Source of the DNA: CAILHX01 sp036561085
GTDB taxonomy: Bacteria > Pseudomonadota > Gammaproteobacteria > Burkholderiales > Methylophilaceae
Length of the DNA stretch: 28,041 nucleotides
Direction of reading: 5' to 3'
Assembly: GCA_036561085.1 (NCBI GenBank)
Contig: DATBPY010000181.1
Span: 1-28,041 of the forward strand
Numbering within the stretch: position 1 is the first letter of the stretch; each line of letters opens with the position of its first letter. Positions 1-8,368 of the stretch are shown in pieces. The translations under genes and the position numbers were made by a program. Under the pieces are notes generated by a model. The model had not been told where the DNA came from, made no database searches, and was given only the letters and a program-made list of their open reading frames with translations.

Positions 1-6
1 GGAGCT

Positions 7-540
7 TCATGCGGGTAGATCCAGTACCGCAGGCAGGAATGCCTCGGTCACCAGAATGGAACGACCATCGCGTATAAAAATCGAACGCCGCGCCCATTTA
101 GCTTGCGGTGCATGTCTGCGTAGCGGGTGGTGTGCCGATAACTTGCGAAAAGCCAACGGCTGGCGTACCACGCCGGCATCAGCAAACAAGGCTGCCCCCA
201 GCGGTCGGTTACCCAGATCGCCGAGTTTGCACCATACGCCGCTCAGGCTATGGCGTGGCAGGATGCTACGCGCAAATACCAATGGGGTAATCCCATCTTG
301 CAACCATACTTCGCGGATCAACGCCGTTTGCCCATCCTGCAAGCCCAATAAAGCCGCTTCGTCCGGAGAGGGTTTTGCCCAGTATTGATGCACATGCTTC
401 ACTGCGAAGTCGCTGCAACGGTTCGTCAATCGAGCTGTCAGCGAGCCGCTGTCTACCAGCCATTTGTGGAACGCTCCGCTACAAGGCGGATGCGCCAGCC
501 AGTAAATGTCTGTTCGAAGTTGTTTGCTTTGTGATTTCAC
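7..540 (-). CDS. ubiC: chorismate pyruvate-lyase UbiC
   Basis: This cytosolic enzyme turns chorismate into 4-hydroxybenzoate and pyruvate, the first committed step of ubiquinone synthesis. The 177-residue protein has the family length and motifs: WLVDSGSLTARL near residue 27, Arg76 in IREVWL, LGNRPLG with Leu114, and Glu166 in LVTEAFLP. These match the Arg, Leu and Glu residues known to line the E. coli active site. The start is GTG with a weak AGGAC ahead of it. A TATAAT lies at 547-552 on the same strand, so a private promoter is possible, but it would start transcription almost at the GTG. The gene is the last of the leftward unit, 46 bases after fumarase. The usual partner ubiA, if present, lies outside the window. 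Confidence 0.93.
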   Translation of the reverse strand: MKSQSKQLRTDIYWLAHPPCSGAFHKWLVDSGSLTARLTNRCSDFAVKHVHQYWAKPSPDEAALLGLQDGQTALIREVWLQDGITPLVFARSILPRHSLSGVWCKLGDLGNRPLGAALFADAGVVRQPLAFRKLSAHHPLRRHAPQAKWARRSIFIRDGRSILVTEAFLPAVLDLPA

Positions 541-586
541 GTCCTGATTATAGCGTGCGACTTGCTCTGCTTTTCTATACCGCCCT

Positions 587-2101
587 TTATACGGACATCA
601 CCGCGATCTTTTTACGCCATAGTTCCGGCCCGGTCCGATGCACCGAGTTCCCGTGCGTATCTACTGCCACCGTGACCGGCATATCTTGGACTTCGAACTC
701 ATAGATCGCCTCCATGCCCAGGTCGGCGAATGCCAGCACACGCGCCGACTTGATGGCTTTGGCAACCAGATAAGCTGCGCCGCCCACGGCGATGAGATAA
801 GTAGAGCGATGCTTACTTATGGATTGCAATGCTGTTTCGCCACGCTCTGCTTTACCTATCATGCCCAGCAAGCCGGCTTCTCCCAGCATCATGTCGGTGT
901 ATTTATCCATGCGTGTGGCGGTCGTCGGACCAGCTGGGCCGACGACTTCGTCGCGCACCGGGTCTACAGGGCCTACGTAATAAATGAAACGGTTGGTGAA
1001 ATCCACAGGTAACGGTTCACCCTTTGCCAACAATTCTGCGATGCGTTTGTGTGCTGCGTCGCGGCCGGTAAGCAGTTTGCCGCTAAGCAGCAATACATCA
1101 CCCGGCTTCCATTCGGCTATTTGTTCATGTGTGATAGTGTCAAGATTCACCCTTTTTGCTTCCGGGCTGGGAACCCAATCGACTTTAGGCCAATCGTCCA
1201 GATTCGGCGGCTCGAATGTGGCGGCTCCATTGCCATCCAGTATGAAATGTATGTGACGGGTCGCTGCGCAATTGGGGATGATTGCGACCGGTAGCGAGGC
1301 CGAATGCGTGGGGTAATCGAGTATCTTCACATCCAGCACCGTAGTCAATCCACCCAATCCCTGTGCACCGATTCCCAGTGCATTCACCTTATCGTAAAGC
1401 TCAAGTCGTAACTCTTCTATCTTGTTACTCGCGCCGCGTTGGCGTAGTTCTTGTATATCTATCGGTGCCATCAGCGATTGTTTTGCCAGCACCATGGCTT
1501 TTTCCGCGGTACCTCCTATGCCTATGCCCAACATGCCGGGCGGGCACCAGCCTGCCCCCATGTCGGGCACGGTCTTCAGCACCCAGTCGACGATGCTGTC
1601 AGACGGATTGAGCATGGCGAATTTTGCTTTGTTTTCCGACCCGCCGCCCTTGGCCGCAATGTCGATCTCTATCGTGTTGCCCGGCACCATTTCTACATGG
1701 ACGACGGCGGGGGTGTTGTCGCGCGTGTTCTTGCGGCTGCCGGCAGGGTCGATGACCATGGAGGCACGCAGGGTATTATCTGGATGGGTATAGGCTTGAT
1801 GTACGCCAATATTCACCATTTGTTCCAGACTTTTATCCGTTTCCCAGCGTACCCCCATGCCTACCTTGATAAAGGCAACCACGATGCCGGTGTCCTGGCA
1901 GATCGGGCGGCGGCCTTCCGCACACATGCGTGAATTAGTGAGTATCTGCGCGATGGCATCTTTGGCGGCAGGTGCCTGCTCGCGTTCATAGGCTTCACCC
2001 AGTGCGCGGATATAGTCGGCGGGGTGGTAATAGGAGATGAATTGCAAAGCATCGGTGATGCTTTGTATAAAATCCTGTTCTCGAATGACTGTCATATTCA
2101 T
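587..2101 (-). CDS. fumA: class I (iron-sulfur) fumarate hydratase, possible mesaconase
   Basis: Oxygen-sensitive [4Fe-4S] hydratase interconverting fumarate and malate. The 504-residue protein has the two-domain class I layout. The likely cluster cysteines are Cys68 (ICQDTG), Cys186 (GWCPPGMLGIGIGGT) and Cys278 (IPNCAATRH). The C-terminal beta domain carries PGDVLLLSGKLLTGRDAAHKR and the GPAGPTTATRMDKY stretch. The start ATG overlaps the stop of the upstream acyl-CoA ligase by 4 bases (ATGA), so the two are probably translationally coupled. Class I fumarases are known to hydrate mesaconate to (S)-citramalate as well. The coupling to a CoA ligase and a CitE-like lyase makes that side activity a serious candidate here, although it also fits simple succinate-to-malate flow with the nearby sdh genes. 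Confidence 0.95.
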   Translation of the reverse strand: MNMTVIREQDFIQSITDALQFISYYHPADYIRALGEAYEREQAPAAKDAIAQILTNSRMCAEGRRPICQDTGIVVAFIKVGMGVRWETDKSLEQMVNIGVHQAYTHPDNTLRASMVIDPAGSRKNTRDNTPAVVHVEMVPGNTIEIDIAAKGGGSENKAKFAMLNPSDSIVDWVLKTVPDMGAGWCPPGMLGIGIGGTAEKAMVLAKQSLMAPIDIQELRQRGASNKIEELRLELYDKVNALGIGAQGLGGLTTVLDVKILDYPTHSASLPVAIIPNCAATRHIHFILDGNGAATFEPPNLDDWPKVDWVPSPEAKRVNLDTITHEQIAEWKPGDVLLLSGKLLTGRDAAHKRIAELLAKGEPLPVDFTNRFIYYVGPVDPVRDEVVGPAGPTTATRMDKYTDMMLGEAGLLGMIGKAERGETALQSISKHRSTYLIAVGGAAYLVAKAIKSARVLAFADLGMEAIYEFEVQDMPVTVAVDTHGNSVHRTGPELWRKKIAVMSV

Positions 2102-3744
2102 CTATTTGAGCGTGCTGTCGCCATGCTGGGCTTCAGGTCTTTGCGCAAGATTTTACCATTCTTGGTGCGTGGGAATTCGGTCGCCAGATAAACCGTTTTC
2201 GGAGCTTTGTAAGCGGCAAGATGTTCGCGACCGAAAGCAATGAAGTCGTCGGCGACGGCATGGCTGCCGGGTCGCAAGATGATATAGGCCACCACCAATA
2301 CTTTGTCTTTTTCCAGTTCTTCGCCCACAGCTGCGCAATCGGCCACATCGGGGTGGGTCTTGAATACGCGCTCGATCTCATAAGGCGATACACGATAACC
2401 GAAGCTCTTGATGATGTCGTCTTTGCGCCCCAGGAACCAGATGTAGCCATCAGCGTCGTAACGAGCATAGTCACCTGTCAGGAACCAACCGTCGTGCCGC
2501 AATTTGGCGGACTCTTCCGGCAGATTCCAGTAATCCAGAAACAGGCCCGGGTCATCTTCGGGGACGCAGATCATGCCTTCCTTGCCGACAGGTACTTCCT
2601 GCAAGTTTTCCGGGTCCATCAGCTTGATGTGATGCCCGGGTTGTGGGAAGCCTGCCGAACCGGGGCGTATAGGCCGCGATTTAGTCTGGCTCAAATAATA
2701 GGAGAATTCGGACATGCCTACGGCTTCATAGATATCCATGCCGAAACGCTCGCGCCATTGTTGTAGCACTTCGTCCGACAGATGCTCGCCTGCACTCATG
2801 CAGTGACGCAAGGTGGGTACATCTTTGGCTATCATCTGAGTTTTTTGCAATATCTGGCGGTAGATAGTAGGCACGCCCACAAAGATGGTGGCCTGATGCT
2901 TGGCGATCAGGTGCAACCAGGTGTGCGCATCATTCCTGCCTTCATGTACGATCACCGTTTTGCCTAAATATAATGGATCCATCAACCCCGACCCCAGCAC
3001 ATAGGTCCAGTTGAATTTGCCGGAATGCACGATACGGTCGCCATCCTCGGTAAAATCGAACCAGTAGCGCGAAGCAGGGGTGCGACCTATCAATGCGCGA
3101 TGGGCATGCAATACTCCCTTGGGGTAGCCGGTAGTGCCCGAGGTGTAAACCAGGTAGGCAGGGTCGGTGGCTAATGTGGGATGCGGTGCTTGCCATGTCG
3201 CGATCGCAGCTAACGCAGACTCCAGATCAAGCACATTCAAGTTCGAGTTTTGCTCGACCGCGCCATCGCCGGAAAGTAACACATGACGCAGATTGGGAAC
3301 GTCTTGCAGCTTGTCTTTTAATTGCGCCCAAGCGGCTTTATCGGTTACCAGCACTGCTGCCCCGGAGTCCTTTGCTAAATAGACCACCTCTTCGGCGGTC
3401 AGTAACGTGGAAGTCGGAACTGATACTGCGCCGCGTTTCATCGCCCCCAAGAAAGCAGTGGGATAATCCAGGCAATTAGGTAGCCTGATCAATACGCGGT
3501 CCCCTACCGCGATGTCCAAATTTCTGAGCAATTGGGCAAAACGACTGGTACGGGCGGCTAATCCGGCGAAAGTGAGTTGTGTGGTTCCCAGCTTGTCATC
3601 TTCCACAATCATGGCAATCGTGGATGAGATGGGTGTATTCAAGTGCGCATCGGTGCAGGCTACGCCGATATTAAGATATTGCGGGATTTGCCAAATCCAA
3701 GGTTCAAATGGATCGAATGGTTCAGGGAGTTGAGGAGCATTCAT
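2098..3744 (-). CDS. AMP-forming acyl-CoA ligase, substrate unknown
   Basis: Member of the acyl-adenylate-forming family, which uses ATP to turn a carboxylic acid into an acyl-CoA. The phosphate-binding loop YTSGTTGYPKG lies near residues 200-210, the A5 region is GMSEFSYYL, and the C-terminal catalytic lysine is about Lys531 in KNGKILRK. An earlier ATG at 3771 exists. I chose 3744 because a full TAAGGAGG ribosome site (3750-3757) lies 5 bases ahead of it and also contains the stop of the preceding gene. The 548-residue protein resembles benzoate/medium-chain ligases in general pattern, but there are no aromatic-degradation genes nearby. Sitting between a CitE-like lyase and a fumarase, it may activate a C3-C5 acid such as propionate, mesaconate or citramalate. 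That is inference from context only. Confidence 0.85.
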   Translation of the reverse strand: MNAPQLPEPFDPFEPWIWQIPQYLNIGVACTDAHLNTPISSTIAMIVEDDKLGTTQLTFAGLAARTSRFAQLLRNLDIAVGDRVLIRLPNCLDYPTAFLGAMKRGAVSVPTSTLLTAEEVVYLAKDSGAAVLVTDKAAWAQLKDKLQDVPNLRHVLLSGDGAVEQNSNLNVLDLESALAAIATWQAPHPTLATDPAYLVYTSGTTGYPKGVLHAHRALIGRTPASRYWFDFTEDGDRIVHSGKFNWTYVLGSGLMDPLYLGKTVIVHEGRNDAHTWLHLIAKHQATIFVGVPTIYRQILQKTQMIAKDVPTLRHCMSAGEHLSDEVLQQWRERFGMDIYEAVGMSEFSYYLSQTKSRPIRPGSAGFPQPGHHIKLMDPENLQEVPVGKEGMICVPEDDPGLFLDYWNLPEESAKLRHDGWFLTGDYARYDADGYIWFLGRKDDIIKSFGYRVSPYEIERVFKTHPDVADCAAVGEELEKDKVLVVAYIILRPGSHAVADDFIAFGREHLAAYKAPKTVYLATEFPRTKNGKILRKDLKPSMATARSNR

Positions 3745-3754
3745 CATAGCCTCC

Positions 3755-4858
3755 TTAGAGGATCGCACCATAAGGCCAGTTTTCGCGTATCACTTGTGTC
3801 GGCATCAATTGCAGTACGGTCATGGCAAACTCAACGTCATTGTCGCTTAAGGCGCTCAACGCATGAGCGCGCAGCAAGGTTTGCAATGCCTTGCCGAACA
3901 TGGGGGGGTCCAGCATCTCACCTTCGAATTTGATCGCACCGCCCAGTAATGCGTCAGCTTCGATCGCCGCTTTGAGGATGCGTACTTTTACGGCGATCTC
4001 GGTGGGTGATGGCGTATAGGCCACTTTGCACAGATGGATATGGCCGGGATGAATGACCTGTTTGCCGGTCAGGCCCATAGCCGCTTCCTGGCAGGCATGT
4101 TTATACACCACACGCGATTCATGTTCGCCATGCAGATCCAGCCAGCGGCGGACATCATGCGGTTCGACGAATTTGTCCGGCATGCTGCTGGAGCCGATCA
4201 GCGTTTCCACACCGCCGATCACGCCTTTACCGGCGATACGCGCTTCGAACATGATCTGGTTGAGGAAGTAATTGAGTTCTTCCGGCCAGTGTTCAGGCGT
4301 GATGTGTATGCCCATGGCTTTGGAAAAGTCATGGATGCCGAACACCACATGCTTGACCGTGTTGTACTGCATGAGATCGGGCGCTATCTTGAGCGACTTG
4401 GGATGCTCAATGATGGGCTGTATGGTCATCCGGCTATTCCAGCCGACTAATAGATTCGATAGATCGCGAACTTCCGCCGCGCCGTAGGCTTCGCCAGCTT
4501 TAGATAGCATCACCACATCGATGAAATCTGCCATATCCTTCACCAACTCGATGTCGAGTTCATACTCCTCAGTGCGGAACGGATTCACCCGTAATGCAAT
4601 GGTGACGTCTTCTCTATGTCGCAAGTGCGGTAATTCTTGCCGGAGCAGGGTACGGCTGAGTTCTTTCAGATGGCAGCCGTCTTCCAGATCGAATACCAAG
4701 GTATGCGCATTGGTGGCGTGCGCATGTTTTTTCATGCGCTGCGAGGCGGCTTCTATATCTTCATATACGCCCAGTGACGGGGCATATTTCACCGGTGGAT
4801 AATAGAGTTGTATGCCCGGCCATGCATCGCCCAAGATGCTGGAAAGATTCTCTGTCAT
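3755..4858 (-). CDS. CitE-like CoA-ester lyase 1 (HpcH/HpaI aldolase family)
   Basis: TIM-barrel Mg-dependent lyase of the citrate lyase beta / malyl-CoA lyase superfamily. Members cleave or form 3-hydroxyacyl-CoA thioesters such as malyl-CoA, methylmalyl-CoA or citramalyl-CoA. The active-site set is complete: FDLEDG at 56-61, Arg90, the metal ligands Glu151 (IIEHPKSL) and Asp177 (FGIHDFSKAMG), and GKQVIHPGHI at 265-274. At 367 residues it is longer than typical CitE (about 270-320). It overlaps sdhE by 4 bases and is followed 10 bases later by the acyl-CoA ligase. There are no citrate lyase alpha or acyl-carrier genes, so it is not part of a citrate lyase complex. Citramalyl-CoA cleavage to pyruvate and acetyl-CoA would fit the neighbours but is not proven. 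Confidence 0.85.
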   Translation of the reverse strand: MTENLSSILGDAWPGIQLYYPPVKYAPSLGVYEDIEAASQRMKKHAHATNAHTLVFDLEDGCHLKELSRTLLRQELPHLRHREDVTIALRVNPFRTEEYELDIELVKDMADFIDVVMLSKAGEAYGAAEVRDLSNLLVGWNSRMTIQPIIEHPKSLKIAPDLMQYNTVKHVVFGIHDFSKAMGIHITPEHWPEELNYFLNQIMFEARIAGKGVIGGVETLIGSSSMPDKFVEPHDVRRWLDLHGEHESRVVYKHACQEAAMGLTGKQVIHPGHIHLCKVAYTPSPTEIAVKVRILKAAIEADALLGGAIKFEGEMLDPPMFGKALQTLLRAHALSALSDNDVEFAMTVLQLMPTQVIRENWPYGAIL

Positions 4859-5124
4859 GCGGCCGTCTCCTGTAACGCAAAATCAACCGGCGGCTTTCGC
4901 ATCAATAGCACCAGTTCTTGCACTTCGGCGTCCGGGCTTTGAGTGCGAGTGATGATCAGGTCCAGCAGTTCGTTATCCGTATAGTCCAACAAGTCGTTGA
5001 ATATGCGTAGCTGATCCGCTGTTAGATGTTCATAGCACTGAGACACAAAGCGTCCCAGTACGATATCAAGTTCCAACAATCCACGGCGGCATCGCCATTG
5101 CATGCGTTGCATCTCTATGCTCAT
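4855..5124 (-). CDS. sdhE: succinate dehydrogenase flavinylation factor SdhE
   Basis: Small assembly factor (89 residues; YgfY/Sdh5 family) that promotes covalent FAD attachment to SdhA. The diagnostic RGxxExD motif is visible as Arg14-Gly15-Leu-Leu-Glu18-Leu-Asp20, in an all-helical protein of normal length. It overlaps sdhB upstream and CitE-like lyase 1 downstream by 4 bases each. In many betaproteobacteria sdhE is followed by gltA (citrate synthase). Here that position is taken by the lyase, ligase and fumarase genes. Confidence 0.95.
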   Translation of the reverse strand: MSIEMQRMQWRCRRGLLELDIVLGRFVSQCYEHLTADQLRIFNDLLDYTDNELLDLIITRTQSPDAEVQELVLLMRKPPVDFALQETAA

Positions 5125-5846
5125 TTCGAATACACCTTAATGGTGGTTCGGGTTTTGATATCTTTGAGCTTCATGTCCTTGATATTGCTGATCGCCAGAG
5201 TCGGGTTCAGATTCTTCGGACATACATCCACACAGTTCATGATGTTGTGGCAGCGATACAGGCGATACGGATCTTCCAGGTTATCCAGCCTTTCTTCGGT
5301 GGCTTGGTCACGGCTGTCGGCGATGAAGCGATAGGCCTGCAACAGTCCGGCCGGACCCACAAACTTATCCGGATTCCACCAGAAAGAAGGGCAGGCGGTG
5401 GTGCAGGCACCGCACAGCACGCATTCATACAAACCATCCAATTTGGCGCGGTCTTCCGGCGATTGCAGGCGTTCTTTTTCCGGTACCGGATCGTTGTTGA
5501 TCAGATACGGCTGGACGGAATTGTAGTGTTCGAAGAACTGCGTCATGTCCACCACCAGATCGCGAATCACCGGTAATCCGGGCAATGGGCGCAGCACTAC
5601 AGGTTGCGCCAGTTCGCTGAGTTTGGTGATGCAGGCTAGGCCATTCTTGCCGTTGATGTTCATGGCATCCGAACCGCATACGCCTTCGCGGCAGGACTTG
5701 CGTAGGCTCAGGGTATCGTCCATTTCCTTGATGCGTACCAAGGCGTCGAGCAACATCTTGTCACTGCTATCCAGTTCGATGTCGTAATCCTGCATATAAG
5801 GCTTGGCATCGACATCCGGGTTATAACGGTAAACGGAAAAGTGCAT
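5121..5846 (-). CDS. sdhB: succinate dehydrogenase iron-sulfur subunit SdhB
   Basis: Electron-transfer subunit of complex II, passing electrons from FAD on SdhA to ubiquinone in the membrane. At 241 residues it has all three clusters: the [2Fe-2S] site Cys52, Cys57, Asp60 and Cys72 (the Asp is also found in E. coli), the [4Fe-4S] motif CVLCGACTTACP with Cys142, 145, 148 and Cys209, and the [3Fe-4S] motif Cys152, Cys199, Cys205 in CHNIMNCVDVCP. The ATG is preceded by AGGA about 9 bases upstream. It lies 19 bases after sdhA and overlaps sdhE by 4 bases. Confidence 0.98.
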   Translation of the reverse strand: MHFSVYRYNPDVDAKPYMQDYDIELDSSDKMLLDALVRIKEMDDTLSLRKSCREGVCGSDAMNINGKNGLACITKLSELAQPVVLRPLPGLPVIRDLVVDMTQFFEHYNSVQPYLINNDPVPEKERLQSPEDRAKLDGLYECVLCGACTTACPSFWWNPDKFVGPAGLLQAYRFIADSRDQATEERLDNLEDPYRLYRCHNIMNCVDVCPKNLNPTLAISNIKDMKLKDIKTRTTIKVYSK

Positions 5847-5865
5847 GATTTCGTTCCTGTCGGCC

Positions 5866-7629
5866 TCAGTAAACTCTTGCCTTAAGTGGAAAACTCTCCA
5901 CTGTGAGCGGTTGCATTTTCACAGGCTTGTATGCGAGTCGTTGCTCTTGCGCGAAATACAGCGAGTGCTTCAGCCAGTTCTCATCGTCCCGTGCCGGAAA
6001 ATCTTCGCGGCAATGTGCGCCACGACTTTCCTCGCGTGCTTGAGCCGCTGTCATGGTGGCGGATGCAACTTCCATCAGGTTATCCAGTTCCAGTGCTTCG
6101 ATACGTGCAGTATTGAATACTTGGCTTTTGTCTCTGATCTCGGTGTGAGCCAACCGTTGCCTGACTTGAGCGATTTCGGTAACGCCTCGTTCGAGTAATT
6201 CAGCAAAGCGGAACACCCCGCAATGAGTCTGCATGGTTGCACGCAATGCCTTGCCTACTTCAGTTACCGATTCGCCGTTCCGTTGTTGTTCCAGCCGCGC
6301 CAGTCGTGTTTCTGTGAATTCTCCGGCGTTTGACGGTAATGGTTTATGGTGAGGTTGCGCTTGGATATCGCTGACCATTTTGTCGCCTGCCGCCCGTCCG
6401 AATACCACCAGGTCGAGCAATGAGTTGGAACCTAAACGGTTAGCACCATGCACCGAAACGCAAGCGCATTCACCCACGGCATAAAGTCCTTCAATGACAT
6501 CATCGCTGCCATCTACACCCGGAACGACTACCTGCCCATCCAGGTTAGTGGGTATGCCGCCCATCATGTAATGCGCTGTAGGGACTACCGGAATGGGCTC
6601 ACTGAAGGGGTCTATATTGGCAAAAGTCACCGCGATGTCGCGTATCCCCGGCAAGCGGGTGTTGATAACATCTGCGCCTAAATGATCCATTTTCAGGTGG
6701 ATTGCGTCTTTATTCGGACCGACGCCACGTCCCTGTCTGATCTCTGTGGCGATGGCACGTGCGATCACATCGCGACTGGCAAGGTCTTTGGCGTTAGGCG
6801 CATAGCGTTCCATGAAACGTTCGCCTTCGCTGTTCACCAGATAACCGCCTTCACCGCGCACGCCTTCAGTGATCAACACGCCCGCGTGCAGTACTCCTGT
6901 CGGGTGGAATTGCCAGAATTCCATATCCTGCAGCGGAATGCCTGCTCTCGCAGCCATTCCCAATCCGTCCCCGGTGTTGATGAAAGCATTGGTGCTAGCC
7001 TGGAATATGCGGGCTGCACCACCCGTAGCCAGCATGGTGGTTTTAGCCTGAAATATGCGGACTTCGCCGGTTTCGATCTCCAGCGCCGTTACGCCCAGCA
7101 CGGTACCTGCTTCGTCGCGCACCAGATCCAGCACCAGCCATTCGATAAAGAATTGCGTGTTAGATCTGACGTTGCGTTGGTATAGCGTATGCAGCATGGC
7201 GTGGCCGGTACGATCTGCGACTGCACAGGTACGGGAAACGGCTTGCCCGCCGAAATCTCGTGTCATGCCGCCGAACGGGCGCTGAAATATCTTTCCGCTT
7301 TGCAAGCGGTCGAACGGCATGCCGAAATGTTCCAGTTCATAGATCGCTTTGGGCGCATTGCGACACATGAATTCAATAGCATCTTGGTCGCCCAGGAAAT
7401 CCGAACCTTTGATAGTGTCGTACATATGCCATAGCCAGTTATCTTCCGACACGTTGCCCAATGCGGCGGCAATGCCGCCTTGCGCTGCCACAGTGTGCGA
7501 ACGTGTGGGGAAGACTTTGGAGAGTACCGCGACTTTCTGCCCCGTATCGGCAAGTTGCAGCGCTGCTCGCAAGCCGGCGCCGCCTCCGCCTACAATCACC
7601 GCATCGAATTGAAGTGTGTTTAGAGACAT
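5866..7629 (-). CDS. sdhA: succinate dehydrogenase flavoprotein subunit SdhA
   Basis: Catalytic subunit of complex II, oxidising succinate to fumarate. It has the N-terminal FAD loop GGGGAG (residues 14-19), His45 in TRSHTVAAQGG for covalent FAD, the substrate region HPTGVLHAGVLITEGVRGEGG, and NRLGSNSLLDLVVFGRAAG. The C-terminal end RVY is typical of SdhA. An ATG at 7647 would add six residues and overlap sdhD. I prefer 7629 because it gives the usual short N-terminus and length (587 residues) and lies 2 bases after the sdhD stop. The ribosome site is only a distant GGAG, so translation is probably coupled to sdhD. Confidence 0.97.
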   Translation of the reverse strand: MSLNTLQFDAVIVGGGGAGLRAALQLADTGQKVAVLSKVFPTRSHTVAAQGGIAAALGNVSEDNWLWHMYDTIKGSDFLGDQDAIEFMCRNAPKAIYELEHFGMPFDRLQSGKIFQRPFGGMTRDFGGQAVSRTCAVADRTGHAMLHTLYQRNVRSNTQFFIEWLVLDLVRDEAGTVLGVTALEIETGEVRIFQAKTTMLATGGAARIFQASTNAFINTGDGLGMAARAGIPLQDMEFWQFHPTGVLHAGVLITEGVRGEGGYLVNSEGERFMERYAPNAKDLASRDVIARAIATEIRQGRGVGPNKDAIHLKMDHLGADVINTRLPGIRDIAVTFANIDPFSEPIPVVPTAHYMMGGIPTNLDGQVVVPGVDGSDDVIEGLYAVGECACVSVHGANRLGSNSLLDLVVFGRAAGDKMVSDIQAQPHHKPLPSNAGEFTETRLARLEQQRNGESVTEVGKALRATMQTHCGVFRFAELLERGVTEIAQVRQRLAHTEIRDKSQVFNTARIEALELDNLMEVASATMTAAQAREESRGAHCREDFPARDDENWLKHSLYFAQEQRLAYKPVKMQPLTVESFPLKARVY

Positions 7630-7631
7630 GG

Positions 7632-7982
7632 TTATTGCACACTCCATAAGATGCTAACCGACCAAGCAGCATAAGCAGCCAACGCAACCATAACTGCGCG
7701 CAGTAAAAAACTCCTTAATGCTAATGGATGAATGTAGTCGTTAAGGATATCGCGCACGCCTAACCAGGCATGAAAGAACAGGCTAAACAAAAACAACAGG
7801 GTCGCCATGCGCAGCCATAAAGGGCTAAACATCAGCTTCCATGCGACATAGTAATTAGGGCGTTGTGCAATGAGCATCGCGCCTAGCAGTATCAAATACA
7901 CGGTCATGACCACTGCAGTCAGGCGTTGCAAAAGCCAATCGCGCATGCCGGTATAAGCCGGCGTGAGTAGTCTGGTTACCAT
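7632..7982 (-). CDS. sdhD: succinate dehydrogenase membrane anchor SdhD
   Basis: Cytochrome b556 anchor subunit with three hydrophobic helices (about residues 22-40, 57-76 and 90-112). His71 is the likely heme ligand, and Asp82-Tyr83 in NDYIHP match the quinone-site residues of E. coli SdhD. The frame is open much further upstream, but that extension is non-conserved and lies over sdhC. I chose the ATG at 7982 because MVTRLLTPAYTGMRDWLLQR matches the usual betaproteobacterial N-terminus. It overlaps the end of sdhC by 7 bases. Confidence 0.93.
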   Translation of the reverse strand: MVTRLLTPAYTGMRDWLLQRLTAVVMTVYLILLGAMLIAQRPNYYVAWKLMFSPLWLRMATLLFLFSLFFHAWLGVRDILNDYIHPLALRSFLLRAVMVALAAYAAWSVSILWSVQ

Positions 7983-8350
7983 AACCATCTCGCGATCAGG
8001 CATGTCAGAATGATGCTCGACACCAAAACTATTCTGGCTGTGGTGCGTGCCGCGGGTAACGTCATTCCCCAATGCATATCCATGGCAAGGTGACGTATTC
8101 CGGCAAGGAAATGGTGTGTGATGGCCCACCCCAGAATCACCATCAATAACTTGGCAGCAGGCTGGGAAAATATGTCGGCAATATGCTGGAATCGATCTGC
8201 CGATTGCAGCGAACTCTGTAAAGCAAACAACAAAAACGGCAGCGCAAGAAATAGCAGAAAACCGCTGGCCCTATGTAATATGGACACCAAAGCCGGTAAC
8301 GGCAAACGAATGCTGAACAGATTGAGATTTTTCGGCCTGGCTCTTTTCAT
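7976..8350 (-). CDS. sdhC: succinate dehydrogenase cytochrome b556 subunit SdhC
   Basis: Second membrane anchor of complex II, 124 residues with three hydrophobic helices. It shows the family pattern RPKNLNLFSIRLPLPALVSI near the N-terminus, Ser23 and Arg27 in SILHR at the quinone site, and His80 in THHFLAGIRHLAMD as the heme ligand. It starts 18 bases after the malic enzyme stop, so sdh transcription probably depends on the gntR-malic enzyme promoter. No separate sdh promoter is visible in the 18-base gap. Confidence 0.96.
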   Translation of the reverse strand: MKRARPKNLNLFSIRLPLPALVSILHRASGFLLFLALPFLLFALQSSLQSADRFQHIADIFSQPAAKLLMVILGWAITHHFLAGIRHLAMDMHWGMTLPAARTTARIVLVSSIILTCLIARWLW

Positions 8351-8368
8351 TTGCGGCAGTACCTTGCA

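Noticed and set aside
2221..2766. 181-residue open frame on the plus strand
   Set aside because: It is antisense to the acyl-CoA ligase, has no recognisable domain or ribosome site, and is explained by codon bias of the real gene. Similar antisense frames over sdhA, maeB, ntrC and glnA were dropped for the same reason.
3755..4858. Citrate lyase beta subunit (citE of a citrate lyase complex)
   Set aside because: No citD, citF, citC or citX genes are present, and the protein is longer than complex-type CitE; a stand-alone CoA-ester lyase fits better.
7983..8129. Long N-terminal extension of sdhD
   Set aside because: It overlaps sdhC out of frame and has no membrane-anchor character; MVTRLLTPAY at 7982 aligns with the usual SdhD start.
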